A DNA stretch of 64,000 nucleotides from Actinopolyspora biskrensis (GTDB lineage Bacteria; Actinomycetota; Actinomycetes; Mycobacteriales; Pseudonocardiaceae): positions 496,001-560,000 of the forward strand of contig NZ_JACBYW010000001.1 in NCBI RefSeq assembly GCF_013408175.1. Reading direction: 5' to 3'. The position numbers and the translations under genes were made by a program. Below the pieces are notes generated by a model. It was not told the origin of the DNA. It worked only from the letters and a program-made list of their open reading frames with translations, and made no database searches. Positions 25,292-32,576 of this stretch are shown in pieces. How positions within the stretch are numbered: position 1 is the stretch's first letter; the number at the start of each line of letters is the position of its first letter.

Positions 25292-26215
25292 CTACTCGCT
25301 CGGGGCGGTGATGCGGCGGGGACGGTTCCTGCCCCAGGACAGTCCGTCGTGGATGGTGCGGTCGGCCTCGCGGTCGGTGAACCCGTCGTGGCCGATGTGC
25401 ACGGCTGCTGCGGTGCGCAGTGCCTGCTGGGCGGTGTGCTCGTCGAGGTCGCCGCCGCCGACCAACCGGCCGAGTCGTCCGGCGGCGCGCAGCAGGGTGT
25501 CGTGGCGCTGGCCGGGGTTGGCCTGGGTGACGGCGCCGGCTTCACCGTCGACGATCGCGGCCACGTACGCCCCGGCTCGAGTAGTCGGCAGGTTCAGTTC
25601 CACCGGCTCCGGTGGGGGTGGTGGTCTCAGGGCCTCGACCAGCCATCCCGGCAGCGGCGCGATCGGTGCGGGGTTGGTCATCCGGTAGGAGCCTTCGGGG
25701 AGCACGGAGCCGGCGGCGACGATGTAGCCCCCGGCGCCGCGGGTGTCGATCCGCCAGCCCAAGCGGGCGACGGTGGAGCGCAGTTCCGGTGCGGCCGGGG
25801 CGCGGAAGTACAGATGCCGCCCCTGGTTCGGGGTGGTCACGGTGTAGGTGTCGTCGGGGTAGGGCTGCCCGGTTGCCGAGCTCACTCGGGCGAGCACGTC
25901 CTGTCCGCCCGTGGTGCCGGACCATTCCGGTGGGGGTGTTTGCCCGTGGGCGTCATCGAGATCGAGCACGTGCAGGGCGCTGGGCCCGCAGGCGATGCCG
26001 ATGTTGTAGGGCCGTTGCGACCACCATTCCCGGATCAGGGCGGGGTCGGTGGTGGCGGCCGATTCCCAGTCGGAGAACACGGCTCTTTTGCTGCGCGGCC
26101 ACAGCGGGACCACGTGATGGCCCGCGAGCGCGGTGTGCAGCGCGCGGCGCATCAGACGCGGTGTCTGCCCCCGCCCGCAGACCCGGAAGGGGGGCGGTTG
26201 CGGTGCCGACGACAT
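25292..26215 (-). CDS. Prim-pol type bifunctional DNA primase/polymerase domain protein
   Basis: Protein of 307 aa. The segment HHVVPLWPRSKRAV, the acidic LDLDDAHG and GRHLYFRAP (about residues 50-170) follow the N-terminal prim-pol domain common in actinobacterial replication proteins of integrative elements and plasmids. GAGGYIVAAGS follows. The C-terminal third (LRAAGRLGRLVGGGDL, DREADRTIHDGL) resembles the helical tail of these proteins. No helicase is attached. The ATG has GGAGGAGG upstream. It probably primes replication of the element. Confidence 0.8.
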   Translation of the reverse strand: MSSAPQPPPFRVCGRGQTPRLMRRALHTALAGHHVVPLWPRSKRAVFSDWESAATTDPALIREWWSQRPYNIGIACGPSALHVLDLDDAHGQTPPPEWSGTTGGQDVLARVSSATGQPYPDDTYTVTTPNQGRHLYFRAPAAPELRSTVARLGWRIDTRGAGGYIVAAGSVLPEGSYRMTNPAPIAPLPGWLVEALRPPPPPEPVELNLPTTRAGAYVAAIVDGEAGAVTQANPGQRHDTLLRAAGRLGRLVGGGDLDEHTAQQALRTAAAVHIGHDGFTDREADRTIHDGLSWGRNRPRRITAPSE

Positions 26216-26401
26216 GGGATTCCTCCTCCGTGGTCGTAGTGTGCCCTGGGCGGCGCCGGTGTGCGAGCAAGGTCCGCACCATCCCCACCGCCGCCGGCGA
26301 CGGTGGGCGGGCGATCAGACCGCCGGTGAGCACGCAGGGACGTCGATGGCTGTGCCGGCCGGCCCTGCGCGGCCGCCGGGCTGGGGAAGGCTGCGGCCAG
26401 G

Positions 26402-26752
26402 TCAGCTGGGCCGGGCTCCCACGGGCCGGTCGTTCTCCGGGCCACCGGCAGCGTCGGCGGCCTCGTGGGCGGAGGGTCCCTTGCCCAGTGCGGTCACCAG
26501 GGTGGTCACCTCGCGGTGGTCGAGCACCACCCGACCGGGGGCACGTACCTGGGCCGGCAGGTGCGTGCGTGCTGAGCACTGGTGGTCGGTGGTGCTCAGG
26601 TGCAGGCCGTGTTCGCCGGTCTCGATGAGCACTCCGGCCAGGCTCGGCACCGGGAGCGTGCGGCAGGTGGCCATGCCGACCGTGCGCAGTGCCTGCAGCA
26701 GGCTCGCCCGATCGGTGCGGGCGTCGAAGTTGACGTTGTTCACGGTGGTCAT
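26402..26752 (-). CDS. DnaN-like protein limited to the first clamp domain
   Basis: Protein of 116 aa. Residues about 20-90 (RTLPVPSLAGVLIETGEHGLHLSTTDHQCSA, VVLDHREVTTLVTALGKG, written here in parts) resemble the first of the three domains of the DNA polymerase beta sliding clamp. Domains two and three are missing, so it cannot form a normal ring alone. Position next to prim-pol and SSB suggests a link to element replication. It may bind the host clamp or polymerase. The start has AGAGGAA upstream. Confidence 0.6.
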   Translation of the reverse strand: MTTVNNVNFDARTDRASLLQALRTVGMATCRTLPVPSLAGVLIETGEHGLHLSTTDHQCSARTHLPAQVRAPGRVVLDHREVTTLVTALGKGPSAHEAADAAGGPENDRPVGARPS

Positions 26753-26830
26753 CGGAAGAAGTTCCTCTCACTCGGAGTAGCAGATCGGTGCGGACGCGGT
26801 CGTGGATCCGGCCCGCACGGGCGTGAAAAG

Positions 26831-26857
26831 GCCCCGACCAGACGTGCTGGTCGGGGC
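26831..26857 (-). terminator. Strong hairpin between the DnaN-like and GGDEF genes
   Basis: GCCCCGACCAG / CTGGTCGGGGC, 11 perfect pairs with a 5-base loop. It lies between two minus-strand genes and would end transcription of the GGDEF gene upstream of the next one or act as an attenuator. Confidence 0.55.
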
Positions 26858-26920
26858 GGGGTCCTGGGGCGGTGTCACCACGCCGTCACGGCGACGGACG
26901 GTGCGCGGTGCTGGGGGTAG

Positions 26921-27529
26921 TCAGCTCGACCGCGGGGAGGCTGCCTCGGTGGCCCACAGCCAGGTGCGCTCGGGGTGTTTTTTGGCGCGGTACATGGCTG
27001 TGTCGGCCGTGCGCAGCGCGGCCGACAGTCCGCAGGCTCGGTGCTGTTCGCTTCGTCGGGCGGCTGGTGCCACACCCAGGGCGATGCCGACGCGCACCGT
27101 GGTGTCCTGGTCGGCCAGCCGGATCGGGCGGGTCAACTCCGCCACGAGCACGTCGAGGTGCCGCTGCGACGGTGTGGTGTCCATGAGGAAGACCAGCTCG
27201 TCACCGCCGAGGCGGCCGAGGAGAGCTCCTGAGCCCAGCGCGGTGGTCAGGCGAGCGGCGATGGTGCGCAGCACCTCGTCGCCGGCGGCGTGTCCGTGCC
27301 GGTCGTTGACGGGTTTGAGCCCGTCGACGTCGAGCAGCCCGAGTGCGGCCGTCGGGCCGAGCCTTCGTCGGGCGCGGGAGTACCAGGCCGCGCGGGTCAG
27401 CAGCCCGGTGAGGTCGTCGCGGCGGGCCTGGTGCAGTTGCCGAAGTGTGCGACACAGCCAGGCGGTGGTGGCCAGCCACCCGGTCAGTACGGCTGGTCCC
27501 AGTAGTCGCTGTGTGCTAAACCCGGGCAT
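26921..27529 (-). CDS. GGDEF-domain protein, second copy
   Basis: Protein of 202 aa. A membrane segment near the N-terminus (LLGPAVLTGWLATTAWL) precedes a GGDEF domain with DDLTGLLTRAAW, DVDGLKPVNDRHGHAAGDEVL and GRLGGDELVFLM. It is closely similar in layout to the protein at 3356-4060, so the element carries two related putative diguanylate cyclases. The ATG at 27529 has AAGGAGA upstream, which decides it over a longer frame. Confidence 0.82.
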   Translation of the reverse strand: MPGFSTQRLLGPAVLTGWLATTAWLCRTLRQLHQARRDDLTGLLTRAAWYSRARRRLGPTAALGLLDVDGLKPVNDRHGHAAGDEVLRTIAARLTTALGSGALLGRLGGDELVFLMDTTPSQRHLDVLVAELTRPIRLADQDTTVRVGIALGVAPAARRSEQHRACGLSAALRTADTAMYRAKKHPERTWLWATEAASPRSS

Positions 27530-27553
27530 GGTCTCTCCTTGCTGTGAGATCAC

Positions 27554-27591
27554 CCGGCGCGGGCAGGCTGTCGGAAGGCGGCCCGCGCCGG
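27554..27591 (-). terminator. Hairpin upstream of the second GGDEF gene
   Basis: CCGGCGCGGGC / GCCCGCGCCGG, 11 perfect pairs around 16 bases, between the 27639-28001 gene and the GGDEF start. It is probably a terminator of the upstream minus-strand gene. Confidence 0.5.
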
Positions 27592-27638
27592 TCTGCTTTC
27601 GTCGGACAACAGTGCGGGGGTGACTCGCGTGCAAGGGG

Positions 27639-28001
27639 TTAGGCGGGGTGGTCGAGTTCGGCCAGACGCCGCAACTGGGTGATCACGGACTCGATCTCGT
27701 CGGCCGACCAGCTACGCGGACGATGGGAGGCGTAGGGCGAGACGAGTTGGTTGCGGAGCTGGTACAGCACGCCGCGTTCAACCGGGTGCAGCAGTTCACC
27801 GACCGGGGTGTGCACGCGCAGCATCGGACGGAACGCGCCGCCGCTGGAGTAGGACGGGCACAGGCGTGCCAGCTCGGCCAATACCCGTGCCCGCGGGGCA
27901 TCGACGGGCTCCGTCCCGGAGCTTTCGGACTCCATTGCGGATTCCACGGTGGTTGCGCGTGAGCCAGTGCGGCGGACTCGGCGCAGGATTCGGGCGAGCA
28001 T
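27639..28001 (-). CDS. Unknown protein (120 aa)
   Basis: The ATG at 28001 has AGGAGG five bases upstream. The N-terminus is basic (MLARILRRVRRTGSRATTV), and the core has RVLAELARLCPSYSSGG and VERGVLYQLRNQLVSPYASHRPRSW. A member of the series of small genes in this stretch; unrecognised. Confidence 0.55.
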   Translation of the reverse strand: MLARILRRVRRTGSRATTVESAMESESSGTEPVDAPRARVLAELARLCPSYSSGGAFRPMLRVHTPVGELLHPVERGVLYQLRNQLVSPYASHRPRSWSADEIESVITQLRRLAELDHPA

Positions 28002-28199
28002 GCAAACCTCCTGTGGTTTTCGGGAGTCGAGACACAGCACCCCGTCCCCGCAGGGAGGACGAGGCGCGAGTTCGCAGTGGACATGGACGAATGGCTGGTC
28101 TCGGGAGGACTCGCCGCAGTCGTGCTGGCGTGCGAACACCCAGCGTCGGACGAGCCCTGCCCGTGCCCGAAGCCGTCTGGTCGGGGGTGATGCGCTGGG

Positions 28200-28649
28200 T
28201 CAGTACACGCGGAACCCGTTGCACCGCGCGGCGGTGCGCAGGAACGGGATCACGTCGTCGGCGAACTCGTCCGGATGCGCGGCCCCGTCAGCGATCGTGT
28301 GCTCGTAGGCCTGCACTGCGGCGGCGCATTCGGCGGCGGTGACGTGCCACCCGTCGTTGGAGTCGAACTTGTGCAGCGGGATCCCCGTGCCGCTGCCGCC
28401 GTGGGCGGACAGAGTTTCTTCCAGCTGGGCCAGGTACGTCCGGGCCTGCTCGGTAACCGGTGAGCCCTCCTCGGAGAAGTCCTCACCGGACAGGTGGCAG
28501 GAGTCGGGGAATTCGGGCCTGTCGCTGGCGAACGCCATGCCCAGATCCACCATGTGCTGACTAGTGGCCAGCATGCTGAAGACGGAGCGGCGCAGGTAGC
28601 GGTGCGGGTGCTGGCCGGTAATGCCCTGCACGAACATGTCGAAACCCAT
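28200..28649 (-). CDS. Unknown protein (149 aa)
   Basis: The ATG at 28649 has AGAGGAT upstream and opens MGFDMFVQGITGQHPHRYLRRSVF. The sequence looks like a compact soluble protein with an acidic middle (LSGEDFSEEGSPVTEQARTYL). I see no enzyme motif. Proteins opening with MGFDMFVQ occur in actinobacteria as hypotheticals. Confidence 0.55.
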   Translation of the reverse strand: MGFDMFVQGITGQHPHRYLRRSVFSMLATSQHMVDLGMAFASDRPEFPDSCHLSGEDFSEEGSPVTEQARTYLAQLEETLSAHGGSGTGIPLHKFDSNDGWHVTAAECAAAVQAYEHTIADGAAHPDEFADDVIPFLRTAARCNGFRVY

Positions 28650-28777
28650 GAGACATCCTCTTTCGTTCGGAAGTACTGAGGCGGGGTGGTCGGTTCCCGC
28701 CCGCGCGTCGACGGCACGGGTCCGTCGACACGCGGCCGAGCCGGCAGGCACTGCTGTGTGCTGCCGGTGGCGCCGTT

Positions 28778-29029
28778 TCAGCGGAAGCAGTGATGTTGCG
28801 CTGCGGCCAGTTCGTCGGCGAGGTCCGGTGGGACGAGTGCCCACTGGTGGGCGGTTGTCACCACGACCTGCGGGTCGGTGATCCGGTCGTAGGGATCGCC
28901 GCGGTCGACCAGAGTCGCCTTGTTGGCGCCTTGTACGTGGATGACGAACGTGGCGAACAGGCGGTGCCAGCCCACGGTGACCGCGCTCGCGCCGGTGCTT
29001 GTACGGGCAGGCAGGGAGTAGTAGCTCAT
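28778..29029 (-). CDS. Small unknown protein (83 aa)
   Basis: ATG at 29029 opens MSYYSLPARTSTGASAVTVGWH. The ribosome-binding site is weak. The product has VIHVQGANKATLVDRGDPYDRITDPQVVV and no recognised motif. It lies between two structured intergenic regions. Confidence 0.45.
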   Translation of the reverse strand: MSYYSLPARTSTGASAVTVGWHRLFATFVIHVQGANKATLVDRGDPYDRITDPQVVVTTAHQWALVPPDLADELAAAQHHCFR

Positions 29030-29401
29030 GGCGGGCTCTTTCCGCAGGAGACGGCAACGACGCTCCGTTGCGAGGCGGATGTGGCGTGCCTCGGTGGAGC
29101 GCACTCGTGACGCCCCACCGCCGGGGCAAGGGGCAAGCGCGCTCCGTTCAGCGCTTGCCCCGGCCCGGTGGTGGGGCAGAGTGCGCACCGCTCCACCGAG
29201 CACACCGGCACGTCCCGGCCCGCCGGCGTCCACGTCGCTGCCTGCTGCGGCCGAGAACGGGCTTAACGGTGGTGGCGAAGCCTCGGGGCTCAGGCGCAGC
29301 GCGCGTGCAGCGGTGCGCCCTGGAGCGGGCCGCCGTAGAACAGCGACCCACCTGCCCGTCCGGGCGAACGAGCCTGTCCGCGCTTCCGGCGGTGCTCGTG
29401 T
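29030..29401. other. Intergenic region dominated by a 118-bp imperfect palindrome
   Basis: About 370 bases without a credible gene. A long inverted structure at 29086-29203 occupies its left half (separate entry). The rest shows nothing I can name. Confidence 0.5.
29086..29203. repeat. 118-bp imperfect palindrome
   Basis: The outer arms begin GTGCCTCGGTGGAGC and end GCTCCACCGAGCAC. The inner stem GGGCAAGCGC (29131-29140) / GCGCTTGCCC (29151-29160) is perfect, with a 10-base loop. Between them GCACTC and GCCCCACC pair with GAGTGC and GGTGGGGC. Small bulges separate the stems. Confidence 0.7.
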
Positions 29402-30106
29402 TCAGTGGTCCGGCCCTTCCGATGTGGACGAAGGATGGCTCTCAGCTCGGACGATGCTGTCGAGCCAGGCTTCGAACCAGGCGGGCTTGGTGGCGTTGCT
29501 CGAGGTGTGGTGGGTGTGCCAGTCGGGCAGCTCGGCGGCGAGCAGGTTCGTCGCGACCGGGTGCCAGCGGTGGTGGCGCCCGTGGGCGCGTTCGAACACG
29601 GTGTAGCGATCGGTATCACCGTCGACGCGGCTGCACACCACGGCCCGATCTCCCAGCGTGATGAACTGGCTGGTGGGGGTGCAGTCAACGGAGCGCTCGA
29701 TGTGCACCACGGTCAGCACCGCCGCCCCCTCCGGAGTGGACACCTCGACGGCGTGGTGCCAGTCCCATACCGCGAGCACGGCCCGGCCGTTGCCGGCGAC
29801 GTGCTGACGTCCCAGGTGCCCTGCGGTACGGGTGCAGCGATACCCGTCCTGGTTGACGGTGTCGCAGCGGTGGTGGTGACTCACCCCGCGAGCACCGTCG
29901 GTGGCATCGAGCATGCCCGAGGTGCACACATCATCCAGCGCCGAACCGCACCCGTCGCAGGTGTGCCACCAGCGCGGGTTGTCCTGGCGGCACCGGCAGG
30001 CCCACAGCAGCTGAGCCTGGCGTGCCCTCCGGCGGATGATCGCCTCGTCGTGCTCATCGGCGACGTTCAACAGCGCGGCCAGCGTGTTCGTGACAGCGTC
30101 CATCAT
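29402..30106 (-). CDS. Unknown protein with a possible zinc-binding cluster
   Basis: Protein of 234 aa. ATG at 30106 has GAGGAG upstream. Residues about 30-80 carry several Cys and His (CRCRQ, CDGCGSALDDVC, HHHRCD, GYRCTRTAGHLGRQH) that could form one or two zinc sites. The C-terminal half is Trp/His-rich with no recognised motif. Unknown function. Confidence 0.55.
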   Translation of the reverse strand: MMDAVTNTLAALLNVADEHDEAIIRRRARQAQLLWACRCRQDNPRWWHTCDGCGSALDDVCTSGMLDATDGARGVSHHHRCDTVNQDGYRCTRTAGHLGRQHVAGNGRAVLAVWDWHHAVEVSTPEGAAVLTVVHIERSVDCTPTSQFITLGDRAVVCSRVDGDTDRYTVFERAHGRHHRWHPVATNLLAAELPDWHTHHTSSNATKPAWFEAWLDSIVRAESHPSSTSEGPDH

Positions 30107-30422
30107 GGGCTCCTCGGGAAGAAAACGCCGGGACACGCGTGACGGCGTGCCCCGGCGAACAAGCAGGAACGAGGTGCGCATCCACCAGCACGTTGTGGTG
30201 GGGTATTGCGCTAGTCTGCTGGGGGAAGAGGTTCTCTTTCGCTCGGAAAACAGATATTTCCGGTCGTGCGGAGTCGGTCGGTCTCGCACGCGTCGCTTCC
30301 GGCGTGGCTCTGGTGCTCGGTGGGAGGCACTTCGTGCAGCCCCGGCGCAGGGGCAGCATGCGGCACCGCCCAGCCGAGCACATCGAGCCGTGCCGAGGTC
30401 ATCTCGACGAGTCGCCAGTAGG
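30107..30422. other. Intergenic region with an 84-bp imperfect palindrome
   Basis: About 316 bases. The structure at 30306-30389 is described separately. No gene with a ribosome-binding site was seen. Confidence 0.45.
30306..30389. repeat. 84-bp imperfect palindrome
   Basis: The left arm GGCTC...GTGCTCGG...TGC...GCCCC pairs in order with the right arm GGGGC...GCA...CCGAGCAC...GAGCC, with mismatches and a short loop of about 3-5 bases near GGCGCAGG. The GTGCTCGG end resembles the ends of the 29086-29203 structure. Confidence 0.6.
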
Positions 30423-30707
30423 TCAGCCGTCGTTGCGGGCGGCCTCGAACAATTCCCGGGCCAGCTGTTCGGCCTCGTCGGCATCCTCAGCGGCCACGGA
30501 TGTGGCCACCCGCTGGTAGCCGCCCTCCTCACCGGGGTCAGCGTCCTGACAGCTGACCCGACCGGCGATGATCCCGGCGATCAGCGTCTCGTCGGGGCAG
30601 TCGTTGTTCCGCAGCCCAAATACAGTTCAGGAGGGAATCTCGGGATCGCTCCGTGCTTGTCTGCTGTCGGTACTGGCCTGCGATATCGTCTCGTGCTGCT
30701 GGGGCAT
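30423..30707 (-). pseudogene. Small ORF interrupted by an in-frame TGA
   Basis: The ATG at 30707 has AAAGAGGA upstream. After 26 codons a TGA occurs at 30627-30629. The same frame then stays open to 30423 and reads like protein (ETLIAGIIAGRVSCQDADPGEEGG, then DADEAEQLARELFEAARNDG). Either this is a nonsense mutation in a 94-codon gene or two separate peptides. Unrecognised. Confidence 0.4.
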
Positions 30708-30742
30708 GGGAATCCTCTTTCGATCGGATACGCACCGAAGGT

Positions 30743-30772
30743 GGTGGGGCGGCTGATCGAGTCCGCCCCACC
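30743..30772 (-). terminator. Hairpin upstream of the interrupted ORF
   Basis: GGTGGGGCGG / CCGCCCCACC, 10 perfect pairs with a 10-base loop, just downstream of the 30826-31419 gene on the minus strand. Confidence 0.5.
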
Positions 30773-30825
30773 GCGGGGAAGCGCCATCACGTGCTCGTGG
30801 CCGTTCCCGACGTGAGGTGGAAAGT

Positions 30826-31419
30826 TCACGCTGTGGCCGGTGTGGAAGGAGCGGAACCGGGGTCGCGCGGGAGAGGCTGTGCGGCGTAGGTGCACGTGAC
30901 CCGTTCGCCGTGGTGCCGACCGGAACATGCGATCGGTCCGAGCGCACGATCGGCTACGGTGAGCTTGGTGCGCATCAGGGATTCGGCGTCGTCGATGCGA
31001 GCTCCGTGCAGTCGTTCGCGGTGTTGCCGGTTGGTGTCGATCTCCGACTGCTCGGGGAACGCCGTTGCCCACATGCGAAAGACCAGCCCTTCGGCTGCTG
31101 TGTTGATCGGCGTGGCCATCGCCACGCCACACAGGGCGATGACGATTTCGGCCGCCGTGCCGGGACGGGTGTCCTTGCCGGTCGCGACCCGGTCGAGCAG
31201 TTCGCGGCAGTGTCCCCGGTAGACGAACTCGGTGTTCATCCGCTCGCTGGTCGGGCGCAGGAGCGTGAAGCTGTGATGGAGTGTGTCCGCGGCGTGCGGG
31301 TGACGTTGCTGAGCCGTGCGGATCTCGTCTTCGCTCCAGCTCATCTGTTCGAATACGGGAGCACATGCCTGGAACGTGACCCGCAGGATTTCGGTGAGCG
31401 CCGTCGATTCGGTGGACAT
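30826..31419 (-). CDS. Unknown protein (197 aa)
   Basis: The ATG at 31419 has GGAGGAAACC upstream, which decides the start. Mainly helical: STALTEILRVTFQACAPVFEQMSW, HPHAADTLHHSFTLL, GTAAEIVIALCGVAMATPINTAAEGLVFRMW. No family recognised. Confidence 0.55.
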   Translation of the reverse strand: MSTESTALTEILRVTFQACAPVFEQMSWSEDEIRTAQQRHPHAADTLHHSFTLLRPTSERMNTEFVYRGHCRELLDRVATGKDTRPGTAAEIVIALCGVAMATPINTAAEGLVFRMWATAFPEQSEIDTNRQHRERLHGARIDDAESLMRTKLTVADRALGPIACSGRHHGERVTCTYAAQPLPRDPGSAPSTPATA

Positions 31420-31725
31420 GGTGGTTTCCTCCGTCACTCGGTTGTTTGTGCAGGCAGTAGGGAATCGACCGGTGACCTCACGCCGGTGCTGACCTCGTGG
31501 ATTCCGGAACTACGGGCGCGATTGAGGCGACTTTCACTGCGTGAAAATCGGTCGGGGTGGTGTGGCGCATGCGGAACAGAGATTTCTGATTTCCACGTGG
31601 GGCTAGGTTTTCGAGCAGGAAATTCCCGGAATGTCGGGATCTGGGTCTGATAAGCGGATGATCAGCTCGGCCGCAGTCGACCGTGCTCGGGGCGGGATGG
31701 ATCGGCTTGGTGGCCGTTCCTGGTC
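31420..31725. other. Intergenic region, no gene seen
   Basis: About 306 bases between two minus-strand genes. A loose inverted arrangement GGAATC...GATTCC lies near 31460-31505. The rest is unremarkable. Confidence 0.35.
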
Positions 31726-31989
31726 CTATTCGTCGCTGAGCCCGAGATAGATGTCCGACCAGCACTCGCTCGTATCGTCCAGCCCGTCCTCAGGTACGGG
31801 AAGGAGGTGAGCTTCATGGCAGTCCCGGCAGCGTCCGTTGACGCTGATCGTCATTTCTTTCCCGCAGGACGGGCAGTACTCCCGAAAAACAGGAAAACCG
31901 TCCTCGTCCAGCCCGTCGTAGGAGATCCATTTCCGGCCGGTCCATTCCGCGTGGGTGGGAACCGCGTGCGGACGTGAAGATGAGTCCAT
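31726..31989 (-). CDS. Small zinc-ribbon protein (87 aa)
   Basis: Contains a four-Cys ribbon: CPSCGKEMTISVNGRCRDC, spaced CxxC-x13-CxxC, flanked by an acidic C-terminus (PEDGLDDTSECW). The start has GGAGGGGAG upstream. Unknown function; last gene of the run before CRISPR array 1. Confidence 0.6.
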   Translation of the reverse strand: MDSSSRPHAVPTHAEWTGRKWISYDGLDEDGFPVFREYCPSCGKEMTISVNGRCRDCHEAHLLPVPEDGLDDTSECWSDIYLGLSDE

Positions 31990-32576
31990 CGATACTCTCC
32001 CCTCCAGGAGAACCGACCTGCTGTGGCCGGTGATTGTGTTCTCGGCTGATGCCGACTCGACGCGGGACGGGAGGAAGCCTCAAGCCGCCAGAGCGCGATG
32101 TTTTCGGTAGCGAGGAACGAGCGAACGAAAACTCGCGCGTGGCTTGAGGCGAACGACCGGCCCGCGTAGGCATCAACTCAGCCGAGAACACGCCGGCCTC
32201 AGGAAAGTCTTCCGCCGCTGCCCTACCCGAACCGGGTTACGTGGTTCGTGTGGACGTCAAGCAGACCGGAGTGATCTCTGTGACGGGGCAGGATGGCTCG
32301 TTCGCGGACGAGGAGCCGATCAGGACCGTCATGCTGGGCGGTAGCTACCCGGCACATCGCTGTGGACGGCTGCTCGCGAATGGCCTCCACCAGAACCTAC
32401 CCGATAAAAAGGGCCGCACTGCCCATTGTTCGCCCGAACATGGGGCTCCTTCGTTGCGCACGGCATTTCCGGTATCCAGCAAGTGATTTCTGGCAACGGG
32501 GCGCGCTATCGAGCACGAGTCCTCGACAAGGTCGTGGGAAACCGGCGATCGTGTCCCGCCACTGCTACGTCCGGTG
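31990..32576. other. Intergenic region holding a 156-bp palindromic element
   Basis: About 590 bases between the zinc-ribbon gene and the distal end of CRISPR array 1. Bases 32036-32191 form a nested palindrome (separate entry). Beyond it I found no frame with convincing coding signals. Confidence 0.45.
32036..32191. repeat. 156-bp nested palindrome, MITE-like
   Basis: Terminal inverted repeat of 14 perfect bases: GTGTTCTCGGCTGA at 32036-32049 and TCAGCCGAGAACAC at 32178-32191. Inside, GCCTCAAGCC (32077-32086) pairs with GGCTTGAGGC (32141-32150), and GCGCGA..TTTTCG pairs with CGAAAA..TCGCGC. The whole segment can fold into a single long hairpin. No ORF spans it. Confidence 0.7.

Noticed and set aside
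23177-31989. Integron-type cassette array with attC sites
   Set aside because: The palindromes lack the conserved 7-base core sites of attC as far as I can see, and no integron integrase is present; only a layout resemblance remains.
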